This document shows, in pieces, positions 16,935 through 25,302 of a stretch of 64,000 nt of DNA (position 1 is its first letter; every line of letters starts with the position of its first letter). Source of the stretch: Motilibacter rhizosphaerae (GTDB taxonomy: Bacteria > Actinomycetota > Actinomycetes > Motilibacterales > Motilibacteraceae); NCBI RefSeq assembly GCF_004216915.1, contig NZ_SGXD01000001.1, positions 248,001 through 312,000 on the forward strand, read 5' to 3'. The notes under the pieces were generated by a model. It searched no databases and was not told where the DNA came from. It saw nothing but the letters and a program-made list of their open reading frames with translations. The position numbers were made by a program, and so were the translations under genes.

Positions 16935-19118
16935 TCAGGCCAGGACGCGCTCCCGCTCCTCCGGCACGTACGGCTCGTCGGCCGGCTCGACCGACAGGTG
17001 CGGCAGGCGGCGGTCCAGCCACGCGGGGAGGTACCAGTTGGACGTGCCGAACAGGTGCATGACCGCCGGGACGAGCACGGTGCGGATGACGAACGCGTCG
17101 ATGAGCACGGCGGAGGCGAGGCCGACGCCGAACTCGGCGATGACGCGCTGCCCGCCGAACACGAACGACACGAACACGCAGATCATGATCGTCGCGGCTG
17201 CGGTGATGACACGGCCGGTGGTCGCCTGGCCCATGGTGACGGCGCGGGCGTTGTCCCGCGTGTGCACCCACTCCTCGTGCATGCGGCTGACGAGGAACAC
17301 CTGGTAGTCCATCGAGAGCCCGAACAGCAGCGACAGCATGATGACCGGCAGGAACGCCTCGACCGGACCGGAGCCTCCGAGACCGAGGGCGTCGGAGCCC
17401 CAGCCCCACTGGAAGAACGCCACGACGACACCGAAGGATGCCGCTGCTCCCAGCAGGTTCATGACCGCTGCGGTCGCTGGCACGAGCAGGCTGCGGAAGG
17501 CCACGAGCAGCAGCAGGAAGCCGAGCCCGACGATGACACCGACGAACAGCGGCAGCTTGCCGGTGAGCACACCGGCGAAGTCGTCGAAGATCGCGGTCAC
17601 GCCGCCGACGTAGACCTTGGCGCTCGTCCCCTCGACCGCTGCCGGGATGACATGGTGGCGCAGCCGCGAGATGAGCTGGCTCGTCGCCTCGGCCTGTGGC
17701 GCGGACGTCGGCACCACCGAGATGATCTCGGTCGTGGCACCGGGCTTCGAGGGCAGCAGCGCCGCGGCCGCGACGCCCTTCTCGGTGGTCAGCTGCTTCG
17801 CGAGGGAGGCGACCGCCTGGCGGTCCTGGTCGGTCCGCACCTGCGCGACGAGCTGGAGCGGGCCGTTGGAGCCCGGGCCGAAGCCCTCGGCCAGCAGGTC
17901 GTACGCCTTGCGCGTCGTCGTCCCCGAGGGGTCGTTCCCGGCGTCGGAGCTGCCGAGGCGCAGCGAGGCGAACGGCACGATCAGCACGGCCATGACGAGG
18001 ACGGCGAGCAGGGCGAGCGGCGCGGGCCGGCGCTGCACGCGGTCGGCCCAGCGGCGCCAGGCACCCGTCGAGCCCTCCGGGTGCGGACCCTCCGCCGCGA
18101 GGCGCCGCCGCTCGCGGCGCGACAGCACGCGCGTCCCGAGGAAGCCGAGCAGCGCCGGCAGCAGGGTGACGGAGGCCAGGACGGTGAAGAGCACCGCGAC
18201 CGCGGCCCCGATGCCCATGCCGTTGAGGAAGCTGACGCCCAGCACGAGCAGGCCGAGCAGGGCGATGCAGACGGTGGCGCCGGCGAAGAGCACCGCGCGC
18301 CCCGAGGTGTCGAGCGCCCGGACCACCGACTCCTCGACGGGGATGCCCTCCTTGAGCCCGTTGCGGTGCCGGGTCACGATGAACAGCGCGTAGTCGATGC
18401 CGACGCCGAGCCCGATGAGCGCGGCGAGCGTGGGCGCGATCGTGCCGATGGTGACCACGTGCGACGCGAGCCCGACGACCATGAGGCCGACGCCGAGGGC
18501 GACGACTGCGGTGAGCAGCGGCAGGAACATCGCGAACAGCGAGCCGAAGGCCACGAACAGCACGACCGCGGCGGCGAGCACGCCGATGGCCTCCGTGCTC
18601 GAGGTCGGCTGCTGGTTGAGCTGCTGCACCGCGTTGCCGCCGAGCTCGACCTGGAGGCCGCTGCCGCGAACCGACTGCGCGATGTCGACGACCTGGCGCA
18701 CATCGTCCAGCGGCAGGTCCGGCACCTGCTGGGCGAAGTCCACCGTCGCATACGCGGTGCGCCCGTCCCGGCTCACCTGCGCCGCGCCCTGCTCCGAGTA
18801 CGGGCTGGTGACGGACGCGACGCCGTCGCTCGTGGCGACGCGGTCGAGCATGGCGGTGGCCCGCTCGCGCACCCCTGGATCCGTCACCTTCCCGGACGCG
18901 ACGTGGAGGACGATCGTGTCGGACTCGCCGGCCTGCGCGGGGAGGCTGGCCTGCAGCAGGTCCAGCGCCTTGGTCGACTCGGTGCCGGGCAGGCTGAAGC
19001 TGTCGTTGTACGCGGTGCCGACCGTCTTGCTCAGCACGCCGAGCACGACGAGCGCGAGCACCCACGCCGACGCGACGACGAAGCGGTGCCGGTAGCACCA
19101 GCGGGCGAGGGGAGCCAC
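16935..19118 (-). CDS. MMPL/RND-family transporter
   Basis: Integral membrane exporter of 727 residues. It has two homologous halves, each with one transmembrane helix, a large extracytoplasmic loop (about 35-175 and 385-510) and five more helices, giving 12 segments. The functional Asp-Tyr pairs of the MMPL family appear as GVGIDYALFIVTRHR in the first half and GLSMDYQVFLVSRMHEEW in the second. Such proteins export lipids, siderophores or drugs using the proton gradient. The GTG start at 19118 has GGAGG 5 nt upstream. It directly follows the tetR gene on the same strand, so TetR probably represses it. Substrate is unknown; the size is typical of actinobacterial MMPL drug/lipid exporters. Confidence 0.92.
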   Translation of the reverse strand: MAPLARWCYRHRFVVASAWVLALVVLGVLSKTVGTAYNDSFSLPGTESTKALDLLQASLPAQAGESDTIVLHVASGKVTDPGVRERATAMLDRVATSDGVASVTSPYSEQGAAQVSRDGRTAYATVDFAQQVPDLPLDDVRQVVDIAQSVRGSGLQVELGGNAVQQLNQQPTSSTEAIGVLAAAVVLFVAFGSLFAMFLPLLTAVVALGVGLMVVGLASHVVTIGTIAPTLAALIGLGVGIDYALFIVTRHRNGLKEGIPVEESVVRALDTSGRAVLFAGATVCIALLGLLVLGVSFLNGMGIGAAVAVLFTVLASVTLLPALLGFLGTRVLSRRERRRLAAEGPHPEGSTGAWRRWADRVQRRPAPLALLAVLVMAVLIVPFASLRLGSSDAGNDPSGTTTRKAYDLLAEGFGPGSNGPLQLVAQVRTDQDRQAVASLAKQLTTEKGVAAAALLPSKPGATTEIISVVPTSAPQAEATSQLISRLRHHVIPAAVEGTSAKVYVGGVTAIFDDFAGVLTGKLPLFVGVIVGLGFLLLLVAFRSLLVPATAAVMNLLGAAASFGVVVAFFQWGWGSDALGLGGSGPVEAFLPVIMLSLLFGLSMDYQVFLVSRMHEEWVHTRDNARAVTMGQATTGRVITAAATIMICVFVSFVFGGQRVIAEFGVGLASAVLIDAFVIRTVLVPAVMHLFGTSNWYLPAWLDRRLPHLSVEPADEPYVPEERERVLA

Positions 19119-19188
19119 GGGACCTCCACGTGCAGCGGGAGCTCCGCGCCGGGCGGCGGGAGCGGGTGCTGCGGCGCTGCAGCGGGAC

Positions 19189-19222
19189 GAGCGGGTCTGG
19201 CGGTCGAGCGGGTCTGGCGGTC
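19189..19222. repeat. Two perfect 17-bp tandem copies
   Basis: GAGCGGGTCTGGCGGTC occurs twice back to back in the tetR-mmpL spacer; the second copy ends on the first base of the tetR stop codon. It is probably a slippage duplication, with no sign of function. Confidence 0.8.
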
Positions 19223-19848
19223 TAGCGGGTGTCGCGGTCGAGCAGTCCCTGCGCCAGCAGGTCGCACGCCTCGGTGACGACGGAGAGGAGCGGTTCTGAG
19301 CGGCGTGCCGCGTGCCAGTGCAGGACAGCGGTCGGCAGCGCGGCCATGAACGCCGCCGCGAGCAGCGCGGGCGCGAGGTCCGTGGGCTGCGCGCCGGTGC
19401 GGCGGGCGAGCTCGGCCACCACGCGGTCCTGGACGGCGACGAACGACGCCAGCTGCTCGCTGACGAGCCCCGGGACCTCGGCGGCGAGCAGCACCGCCTC
19501 CACCCACTCGGGGTCCGGGTCCGGGGTGCCGGGCTGGAGCACGGCCTCGCCGAAGGCCCCGAGCAGCGCCGCCCGGAGGGGCTCGCCCGCGGGCCGCGCG
19601 CGGAGGGCCTCGACGAAGCGCTCGGCCCGCTCGGGCAGCGGCGCGAGGACCGCCTGCTCCTTGCTCGCGAAGTAGTTGTGGAAGGTCCGCGCCGACACCC
19701 CCGCAGCCTCGGCGACCTCCTCGACGGTGAGGAGGACGGCGCCGCGCTCGCGGACGAGGCGCTGGGCAGCCGCGGTGATCGCCGCCCGCGTGGCCGCCTT
19801 CTTCTGCTCGCGCAGGCCCAGGAGGCCGGTGGCAGCAGGTGGGAGCAC
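19222..19848 (-). CDS. TetR-family transcriptional regulator
   Basis: A 208-residue repressor. The N-terminal helix-turn-helix is clear (about 13-60): KKAATRAAITAAAQRLV, LTVEEVAEAAGVSARTFHNYF, then ASKEQAVLAPL. The C-terminal ligand/dimer domain is variable, as usual. The GTG start at 19848 has no strong ribosome site but fits the domain. It lies immediately upstream of the MMPL gene on the same strand. A perfect palindrome (TTGCAG-AGC-CTGCAA) lies 22 nt before its start. Together these suggest an autoregulated repressor controlling the exporter. The inducer is unknown. Confidence 0.88.
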   Translation of the reverse strand: MLPPAATGLLGLREQKKAATRAAITAAAQRLVRERGAVLLTVEEVAEAAGVSARTFHNYFASKEQAVLAPLPERAERFVEALRARPAGEPLRAALLGAFGEAVLQPGTPDPDPEWVEAVLLAAEVPGLVSEQLASFVAVQDRVVAELARRTGAQPTDLAPALLAAAFMAALPTAVLHWHAARRSEPLLSVVTEACDLLAQGLLDRDTR

Positions 19849-19869
19849 CCGAGGAGCGTCGCAGAGATC

Positions 19870-19884
19870 TTGCAGAGCCTGCAA
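19870..19884. promoter_or_regulatory. Candidate TetR operator
   Basis: TTGCAG-AGC-CTGCAA is a perfect 15-bp palindrome 22 nt upstream of the tetR start. Size, symmetry and position match TetR-family operators and would give autoregulation of tetR-mmpL. Confidence 0.6.
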
Positions 19885-19932
19885 CTTTCCTGAGCGCCCG
19901 CTGAGCACCGGCTGATGGCGCACTGAGAGGAC

Positions 19933-19989
19933 CCCGACGTTGTGGGGCTCATTGGGGGTTATCACGCGAACCAGCCCCACGACGTCGGG
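19933..19989. repeat. 17-bp inverted repeat, divergent region
   Basis: CCCGACGTTGTGGGGCT and AGCCCCACGACGTCGGG are complementary at 16 of 17 positions and are separated by 23 nt. They lie between the divergent tetR and the gene at 20015, so a simple convergent terminator is not expected. The repeat could be a cruciform, a second operator, or a 5' leader hairpin of the small membrane gene. Confidence 0.6.
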
Positions 19990-20014
19990 AGCGGGGCTGG
20001 CTACGGTGGACCGC

Positions 20015-20317
20015 ATGCGCATCCCCACCGCTGCGATCACGGCAGGCTCCCTCGTCGGCGGCTGGCAGGCGGCGCGGCAGACCGGCGTACGGCCGCTCGG
20101 CGGCGTCGTGCTGGCCGCGGGCGGGGTGCTCGCCGGGCGGGAGTGGGCGCGCACGGTCGGCCCGGTGGCGACCGGCGCGCTGGTGGCGACCTACGTCGGG
20201 GCGTTCGGCCTCTCGCACCCGCTCGCGAAGCGCATCGGCGCCTGGCCCTCGGTGCTGGTCGTCGCCGGCATCACCGCCGGAGCGTCGTACGCGGTCGCGG
20301 ACCGCCGCGCCGCCTGA
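20015..20317 (+). CDS. Small glycine/alanine-rich membrane protein, unknown
   Basis: A 100-residue protein with three to four short hydrophobic segments (about 5-17, 27-40, 49-67, 78-94) separated by single Arg or Lys residues; little else is visible. I do not recognise the family. The ATG at 20015 is used; a GTG nine bases upstream (20006) is equally possible. Neither has a strong ribosome site. The 5' flank contains the long inverted repeat at 19933-19989. The gene is followed after 23 nt by the TRIC-type channel gene on the same strand, suggesting a two-gene unit. Confidence 0.55.
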   Translation: MRIPTAAITAGSLVGGWQAARQTGVRPLGGVVLAAGGVLAGREWARTVGPVATGALVATYVGAFGLSHPLAKRIGAWPSVLVVAGITAGASYAVADRRAA

Positions 20318-20340
20318 CGCTGCGCTGACCCCCTGCCGCC

Positions 20341-20976
20341 GTGTCGGGCACCGCGCTCACCGAGCTGTTCCGCGGGATCGACCTCACCGGCGTGCTCGCG
20401 AACGCCGTGCTCGGCGGCGTCATGGCGCGCGAGGAGCGGTTCGACCCCATCGGGTTCGCCGCGCTCGCCAGCCTGTCCGGGCTCGGCGGCGGGATCATCC
20501 GCGACACCCTCCTGCAGCACGGCACGCCGGTCGCGCTGACGGACTACGCCTACGTCCTCACGGCGCTGTGCGGCGCGGCGGTCGCGTACGTCGTGCGCGT
20601 GCGGGGTCGGCTCTGGGACATCGGCTTCCCCGTGCTCGACGCACTCGCCCTCGGCTGCTGGGCCGCGACCGGCGCCTCGAAGACACTGGGCGCCGGTCTC
20701 GGCTGGCTCCCCGCGGTGCTCCTCGGCACGATCACCGCGGTCGGGGGTGGGGCGCTGCGCGACGTCGTGCTGCGCCGCGTCCCGACGATCTTCGGCGACA
20801 ACACGCTGTACGCGACGCCGGCCGTGCTCACCGCGGCGGTGATGACGTGGTTCTTCTACGGCGGCCACCCGTCGCTGGGCCTCGTCGTCGCGACGCTGCT
20901 CGGGGCGGGGCTGACGCTGCTGGCCCGGTGGCAGAGGTGGAGCCTGCCGCACGCGAAGGACCCGCGCGCGAAGTGA
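20341..20976 (+). CDS. TRIC-type cation channel / UPF0126 membrane protein
   Basis: A 211-residue membrane protein with seven predicted helices arranged as two repeated three-helix units plus one. Each repeat carries the glycine motif of the family: GLGGGIIRDTLL (about 48-59) and VGGGALRDVVLRRVP (about 139-153). Prokaryotic trimeric intracellular cation channels (formerly UPF0126) form homotrimers conducting K+ or Na+. The GTG start at 20341 gives a first helix of normal length, though the ribosome site is poor. The C-terminus is basic (RAK). The tRNA-Gly gene follows on the opposite strand after 32 nt. Confidence 0.88.
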   Translation: MSGTALTELFRGIDLTGVLANAVLGGVMAREERFDPIGFAALASLSGLGGGIIRDTLLQHGTPVALTDYAYVLTALCGAAVAYVVRVRGRLWDIGFPVLDALALGCWAATGASKTLGAGLGWLPAVLLGTITAVGGGALRDVVLRRVPTIFGDNTLYATPAVLTAAVMTWFFYGGHPSLGLVVATLLGAGLTLLARWQRWSLPHAKDPRAK

Positions 20977-21008
20977 CGGGGCGTCCGCAGGACGGGAGCG
21001 GCGCTGGG

Positions 21009-21079
21009 AGCGGGTGACGGGAATCGAACCCGCACTGTCAGCTTGGGAAGCTGATGTTCTGCCATTGAACTACACCCGC
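21009..21079 (-). tRNA. tRNA-Gly (anticodon CCC)
   Basis: A 71-nt cloverleaf on the minus strand: acceptor stem GCGGGTG/CACCCGC, anticodon arm TCAGC-TTCCCAA-GCTGA reading codon GGG, and T arm with GGTTCGATTCC. The discriminator is T, and CCA is not encoded. A -10-like TAGCAT lies about 33 nt upstream (21112-21117, minus strand). Confidence 0.93.
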
Positions 21080-21152
21080 CGGCCGCCGGCGCAGGCCGGC
21101 GGACCGCGGCCATGCTAGCCCATCGCGTGAGCCGACCGGAGCACGAGCGGGC

Positions 21153-21974
21153 TCAGCTCGTGACGTCCTTGCGGAGGAAGCGCCACCAGGCGAGGGCGAG
21201 GAGGACCGCGGCGTACGCGATGCTGACGAACGCCCCGCGCACCATGCTGCCGGTCTGCGCGGTCTCCGACAGCAGCCCGAGGAACGCGACCGAGTAGTGC
21301 GTCGGCAGGCCCGCGCGCAGGTCCCCGAGCGCGCTGATCTGGTCGAGGATGTTCGACAGGATCGTGATGAGCACGGCGCCGCCGACCGCGCCGAGCGGGG
21401 CGTCGGTGCAGACCGAGAGCAGGAAGGCGAGCGCGCCGATGCTGAGCAGGCTCACCAGGACGTACGCGACGACGCCGAGCAGCCGGACCAGCCCCACGCC
21501 GGCGGGCAGCTGACCGCCCGCGGGCAGCGAGAGCGGGTGCCAGCCGTAGCGGGCGGTGCCGACGACGAGCGCGACGGTGAGCAGCAGGGCGGCGGTCGCG
21601 ACCGACCAGACGAGCGCGGCGACGAGCTTGACGCCGAGCAGGCGGGCGCGCGGGACGGGCGCGGCGAGCAGGTAGCGCAGCGAGCCCCAGCTCGCCTCGC
21701 TCGCCACCGTGTCGCCGCAGAACAGCGCCACCGCCACGACGAGCAGGAACCCCGAGGCGACGAACAGGGCGAAGAAGGCGAAGTCCGTCCCGGACGACGT
21801 CGCGAGCCGGGCGAGCTGGGCGAACTGGTCCGCCGCGCTGTCGCTCGGTCGGCCGCCGAGCTCGAGCGCGGCCATGAGCAGGACCGGCAGCAGCCCGAGC
21901 AGGCCGAGGGTGAGCTGGGTGCGCCGCCGCCCGGCCTGCCGGACGAACTCGGTGCGCAGCGTGAGCGACCTCAC
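21153..21974 (-). CDS. ABC transporter permease (ABC-2 type)
   Basis: A 273-residue membrane protein with six hydrophobic segments (about 20-36, 68-88, 112-135, 160-188, 195-215 and 245-262), the plan of ABC-2 exporters. The motif GDTVASEASWGSLRYLLAAPVPRARLL after helix 2 is the conserved coupling region that meets the ATPase. The GTG start at 21974 overlaps the stop of the upstream hydrolase-ATPase fusion by 3 nt in a GTGA context, so the two are translated together and probably form one exporter. The substrate is unknown. The protein ends FLRKDVTS. The tRNA gene follows after about 70 nt. Confidence 0.88.
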   Translation of the reverse strand: MRSLTLRTEFVRQAGRRRTQLTLGLLGLLPVLLMAALELGGRPSDSAADQFAQLARLATSSGTDFAFFALFVASGFLLVVAVALFCGDTVASEASWGSLRYLLAAPVPRARLLGVKLVAALVWSVATAALLLTVALVVGTARYGWHPLSLPAGGQLPAGVGLVRLLGVVAYVLVSLLSIGALAFLLSVCTDAPLGAVGGAVLITILSNILDQISALGDLRAGLPTHYSVAFLGLLSETAQTGSMVRGAFVSIAYAAVLLALAWWRFLRKDVTS

Positions 21975-24742
21975 CGGTCCCCGCTCCCCCGGGTGTCGCC
22001 GCCGACGAGCGCGAGGAACGCGTCCTCGAGCCGGCGGCGCGGCTGCACGCGGCGCACGCCGACGCCGGCCTCGACCAGCGCCGCCACGACCAGCGCCACA
22101 GGGCGGCCCGCCGTCTCGACCACCAGCTCGTCCTCCTCGTCGCTCCAGACCAGCCCCAGCCCGTCGAGCACCTGCCCGGCCCGCGCGCCGTCGTCGACGT
22201 CGAGCAGGACGGTCGGCGAGTCGCCGACGAGCTCCTCGACCGTCCCGGAGGCCACGACCTCGCCGCGGTTCATCACGACGACGTCGGTGCACATCTGCTC
22301 CACCTCCGCCAGCAGGTGGCTCGACACGAGGACGGCGCGGCCCTCCCGCGCGTAGTCGCGCAGCACCTGGCGCATGGCCGCGATCTGCGGCGGGTCGAGC
22401 CCGTCCGTCGGCTCGTCGAGGACGAGCAGCTCGGGCAGCCCGAGCATGGCCTGCGCGATCGCGAGGCGCTGGCGCATGCCGTGGGAGTACTTGCCCGTCC
22501 GCCGCTCGACCGCGGCGCCGAGGCCGGCGATGGCCAGCGCCTCCTCCATCCGGGCCTCCGCGGCGGGACGGCCGGTGGAGCGCCAGTAGAGCTCGAGGTT
22601 GCGCCGTCCCGACAGGTGCGGCAGGAAGCCCGGGCCCTCGACCAGCGCACCCACCCGCTCGAGGACCGGCGCGCCCGGCACCAGCCGCTGGCCGAAGACC
22701 AGCACCTCGCCGCGCGTCGGCCGGGTCAGCCCCATGAGCATGCGCAGCGTGGTCGTCTTGCCGGCGCCGTTGGGCCCGAGCAGCCCCACCACCCGCTCGC
22801 GGGGGACCGCGAAGTCGACGCGCGCGGCCGCGACGAAGCCGTCGGCGTACTCCTTGCGCAGCCCGCGGACCACGAGCGGCACGTCGCTGGCGGCCTCGTC
22901 GACCGGGCGCGCCGCGAGCCGCTGCCGGCGCCGGGCGAGCAGCACGGCGAGGGCGACGGCCAGCGCGAGGGCAGCGACGAGGACGAGCAGGGCGATCCGC
23001 CAGCCCCGGCCTCCGGCCGGCAGCGCGTGCGCGTCCACGGTCGGCAGGGCGACCGGCCCGTCGACCGCGACCGTGTAGGTGCGCGGGTCGGTCGGGCCGA
23101 GGTGCGCCTGGTCGGAGGTGGCGATGGTGAGCCGCAGGCGGTGCCCCGCCGCGAACCGGTACGCGACGGCCGGCAGCCGCACCTGCACCGGCCGCGCGTC
23201 GGCGAGCGAGCGCGGCAGGCCGGTGAGGCGCACGGGCGCGACCAGGCCCTGCGGCAGGACCGCCCGGCCGTTGACCTTCGAGGGGTCCACGTCGTACAGC
23301 GCGAGGTAGAGCACCGCGTCACCCGTCGGCGAGGCGACGCGCACGCGAACGGTCGGCGCGCCGACCGCGGTCACCGAGCGGGCGAGCGGCGCGGACTCGA
23401 CGTCAGCGTGCTGGCCGGGCACCGCGAGCGTGAAGCTGCCGGTGAACGCGCCGAGCCCGCCGGCGAGCGGGAGGCTGGTGATCGCCGACGGCGTGCCGCG
23501 CGGCGGGCTGGCGATCTGCGCGCTCCTCGTGGGCAGGGCGACGTCCACCCGGCCGGTGCCGTCGGTGCCCGGGTCCCCGGCCACGGCGTACGCGGTGGAG
23601 GCGTTGCCGCTCGCGGCGGTCTCGTCGATGCCGCTGACCCTCGAGAACGTGAAGCCCGTGGACGGCGTCGGACCCTCGCCGCGCAGGTAGTGGTCGAGCC
23701 ACCGGTCGGTGAGGCTGGTCACGCGCTCCTGGTCGTCGCGGGTCCCGTCGCCGGCGTCGTGGCCGCCCGTGAACCAGAAGACCTGCACCGGCGTACCGGT
23801 CGCGGCGATCTCCCGCGCGTTGGCCGCACCCTCGTCCAGCGGGAAGAGGCTGTCGCCCTCGCCCTGGATGACGAGCGTCGGGGCGGTGATGCGGGAGGTG
23901 ACCGTGCGCGGGCTGCTCCGCGCGAGGATCGCGTCGGTCGCCGCGGTGGCCCGGCCAGTGACGGCGAGCTCCTGGTACGCCGCGCAGACGTCGGCGGCGA
24001 AGCGGCCGCACCCCGGGCTCCCGGCCGGCGTGCCGCTGGGGAGGACCGGGCTGGGCGTCGGGGTCGAGCCCGTGGTCAGCCCCGAGGTCAGGTCGCCCGA
24101 CCCGGCGCCGAACAGCAGCCCCGCCCACTGCGACTTGAAGACGCCCGGCGCCGCGCCGTCCGCGTGGTTCGGCAGGAGCGCGCGGCCGAGGTCGTTCCAC
24201 GTGATCGACGGGACGATCGCGTCGATCCGGTGGTCGGTCCCGGCCGCGAGCAGGGAGACGGCACCGCCGTAGGACCCGCCGACGACCGCGACGACGGGGT
24301 CGCCGCCGCGCTTCGCGATGTCCGGGCGCGCCGCCAGCCGGTCGATGAGCCGGGAGACGTCCTTCGCCTCCCAGTCGATGCTGTCGAGGTGGATCTGGCC
24401 GCCGGACCGGCCGAAGCCCTCGGCGGTCCAGGTCAGCACGGCGTAGCCCCGCCGCACGAGGTGCCGGGCGTCGCCGGACTCGCTGAGCTTCGTGCCGCCG
24501 AAGCCGTGCGCGAGCAGCACCGCCGGGACGGGGGAGGCGGCCGAAGCGCCGTCCGGCAGGTAGAGCCGAGTGTCGAGGTCGACCGGCGTGCGCCCGTCCG
24601 GGCCGGTCAGCACGCGGACGGTCGCGTCCTGGGTGCGGTAGCCCGGGCCGCGGTGCCCGACGAGCACGAGGACGGCCGCGACCACGACGACCAGCACCAG
24701 GGCAGCGGCGAGCCACCGTCGTCGCCCGCGCAGCAGCCCCAT
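21971..24742 (-). CDS. Fusion: membrane-anchored alpha/beta hydrolase (X-Pro-peptidase/CocE type) with ABC-transporter ATPase
   Basis: A 923-residue two-enzyme polypeptide. An N-terminal transmembrane helix (9-28) precedes an alpha/beta hydrolase (40-355) with HGFGG, nucleophile S157 in GGSYGG, D297 in GEGDSLF and H328 in GGHDAGDG. A beta-sandwich like the C-terminal domain of X-Pro dipeptidyl peptidases and CocE esterases follows (400-565), then a second transmembrane helix (582-603) and a complete ABC ATPase (620-920). The ATPase has Walker A GPNGAGKT (656-663), signature YSHGMRQRL, Walker B LLVLDEPTDG and the switch His in VSSHLL. The helices imply that the hydrolase faces outside and the ATPase faces the cytosol. 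The permease is encoded directly downstream with overlap. Such fusions occur in some actinomycetes; the biological role is not known to me. Confidence 0.9.
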   Translation of the reverse strand: MGLLRGRRRWLAAALVLVVVVAAVLVLVGHRGPGYRTQDATVRVLTGPDGRTPVDLDTRLYLPDGASAASPVPAVLLAHGFGGTKLSESGDARHLVRRGYAVLTWTAEGFGRSGGQIHLDSIDWEAKDVSRLIDRLAARPDIAKRGGDPVVAVVGGSYGGAVSLLAAGTDHRIDAIVPSITWNDLGRALLPNHADGAAPGVFKSQWAGLLFGAGSGDLTSGLTTGSTPTPSPVLPSGTPAGSPGCGRFAADVCAAYQELAVTGRATAATDAILARSSPRTVTSRITAPTLVIQGEGDSLFPLDEGAANAREIAATGTPVQVFWFTGGHDAGDGTRDDQERVTSLTDRWLDHYLRGEGPTPSTGFTFSRVSGIDETAASGNASTAYAVAGDPGTDGTGRVDVALPTRSAQIASPPRGTPSAITSLPLAGGLGAFTGSFTLAVPGQHADVESAPLARSVTAVGAPTVRVRVASPTGDAVLYLALYDVDPSKVNGRAVLPQGLVAPVRLTGLPRSLADARPVQVRLPAVAYRFAAGHRLRLTIATSDQAHLGPTDPRTYTVAVDGPVALPTVDAHALPAGGRGWRIALLVLVAALALAVALAVLLARRRQRLAARPVDEAASDVPLVVRGLRKEYADGFVAAARVDFAVPRERVVGLLGPNGAGKTTTLRMLMGLTRPTRGEVLVFGQRLVPGAPVLERVGALVEGPGFLPHLSGRRNLELYWRSTGRPAAEARMEEALAIAGLGAAVERRTGKYSHGMRQRLAIAQAMLGLPELLVLDEPTDGLDPPQIAAMRQVLRDYAREGRAVLVSSHLLAEVEQMCTDVVVMNRGEVVASGTVEELVGDSPTVLLDVDDGARAGQVLDGLGLVWSDEEDELVVETAGRPVALVVAALVEAGVGVRRVQPRRRLEDAFLALVGGDTRGSGDR

Positions 24743-24805
24743 GGCCCGACACGCTACGGGCCGCCACCGACACGGCAAGCGGGCGCTCAGCGCGCTCTCA
24801 ACCGC

Positions 24806-25237
24806 TCAGCGCCGCACGTCAGCGGGTCCGTCGTGGAGCGGGAGGCCGGCGCGTACCCAGGCCTCGACGCCGCCGGCGAGGTCCGTCGCCCGGTGCAGGC
24901 CCATCGCCCGGAGGGTCGCGGCGGCCACGGACGAGCTGTAGCCCTGTCGGCAGACGACGACGACCTGGAGGTCCCAGTCGGCCTCCGGGATGCAGACCCC
25001 GCTCGAGGGGTCGAGCCGCCACTCCAGCACCGTGCGGTCGATGACGACGGCGCCGGGCAGCTCGCCCTGCTCGCGGCGCTGCGTCTCCGTACGGGTGTCG
25101 ACGAGCAGCGCACCCGCCTGCTGGGCGGCGCGGGCCTGCTCCGGCGTCAACCGCTCCAGGCCCGTACGCGCCGCCGCCAGCAGCGCGTCGACGCCCCGGC
25201 AGTCCACGCGCTCGATGGCGGCAGCGGTCTCCAGCAC
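24806..25237 (-). CDS. Rhodanese-like domain protein
   Basis: A 143-residue single-domain rhodanese. The first 25 residues are a leader helix without signal features. The core has LLVDTRTETQRREQGELPGAVVIDR, the family CH2A-like region, then VVVVCRQGYSSSVAAATLRAMGL, where the Cys of CRQGYSS is the catalytic thiol in a six-residue active loop, and finally DLAGGVEAWVRAGLP, the classic end motif. It probably handles sulfane sulfur or acts in thiol redox chemistry. The GTG start at 25237 is used. It is divergent from the DUF3291 gene, with a gap of 65 nt. Confidence 0.88.
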   Translation of the reverse strand: MLETAAAIERVDCRGVDALLAAARTGLERLTPEQARAAQQAGALLVDTRTETQRREQGELPGAVVIDRTVLEWRLDPSSGVCIPEADWDLQVVVVCRQGYSSSVAAATLRAMGLHRATDLAGGVEAWVRAGLPLHDGPADVRR

Positions 25238-25302
25238 GCCTCGCAGTCTGCCCCCGGCGAAACCTCCTGGCCTCCCGGGCCCGCGGCCGCTAGCGTCCGG
25301 CC

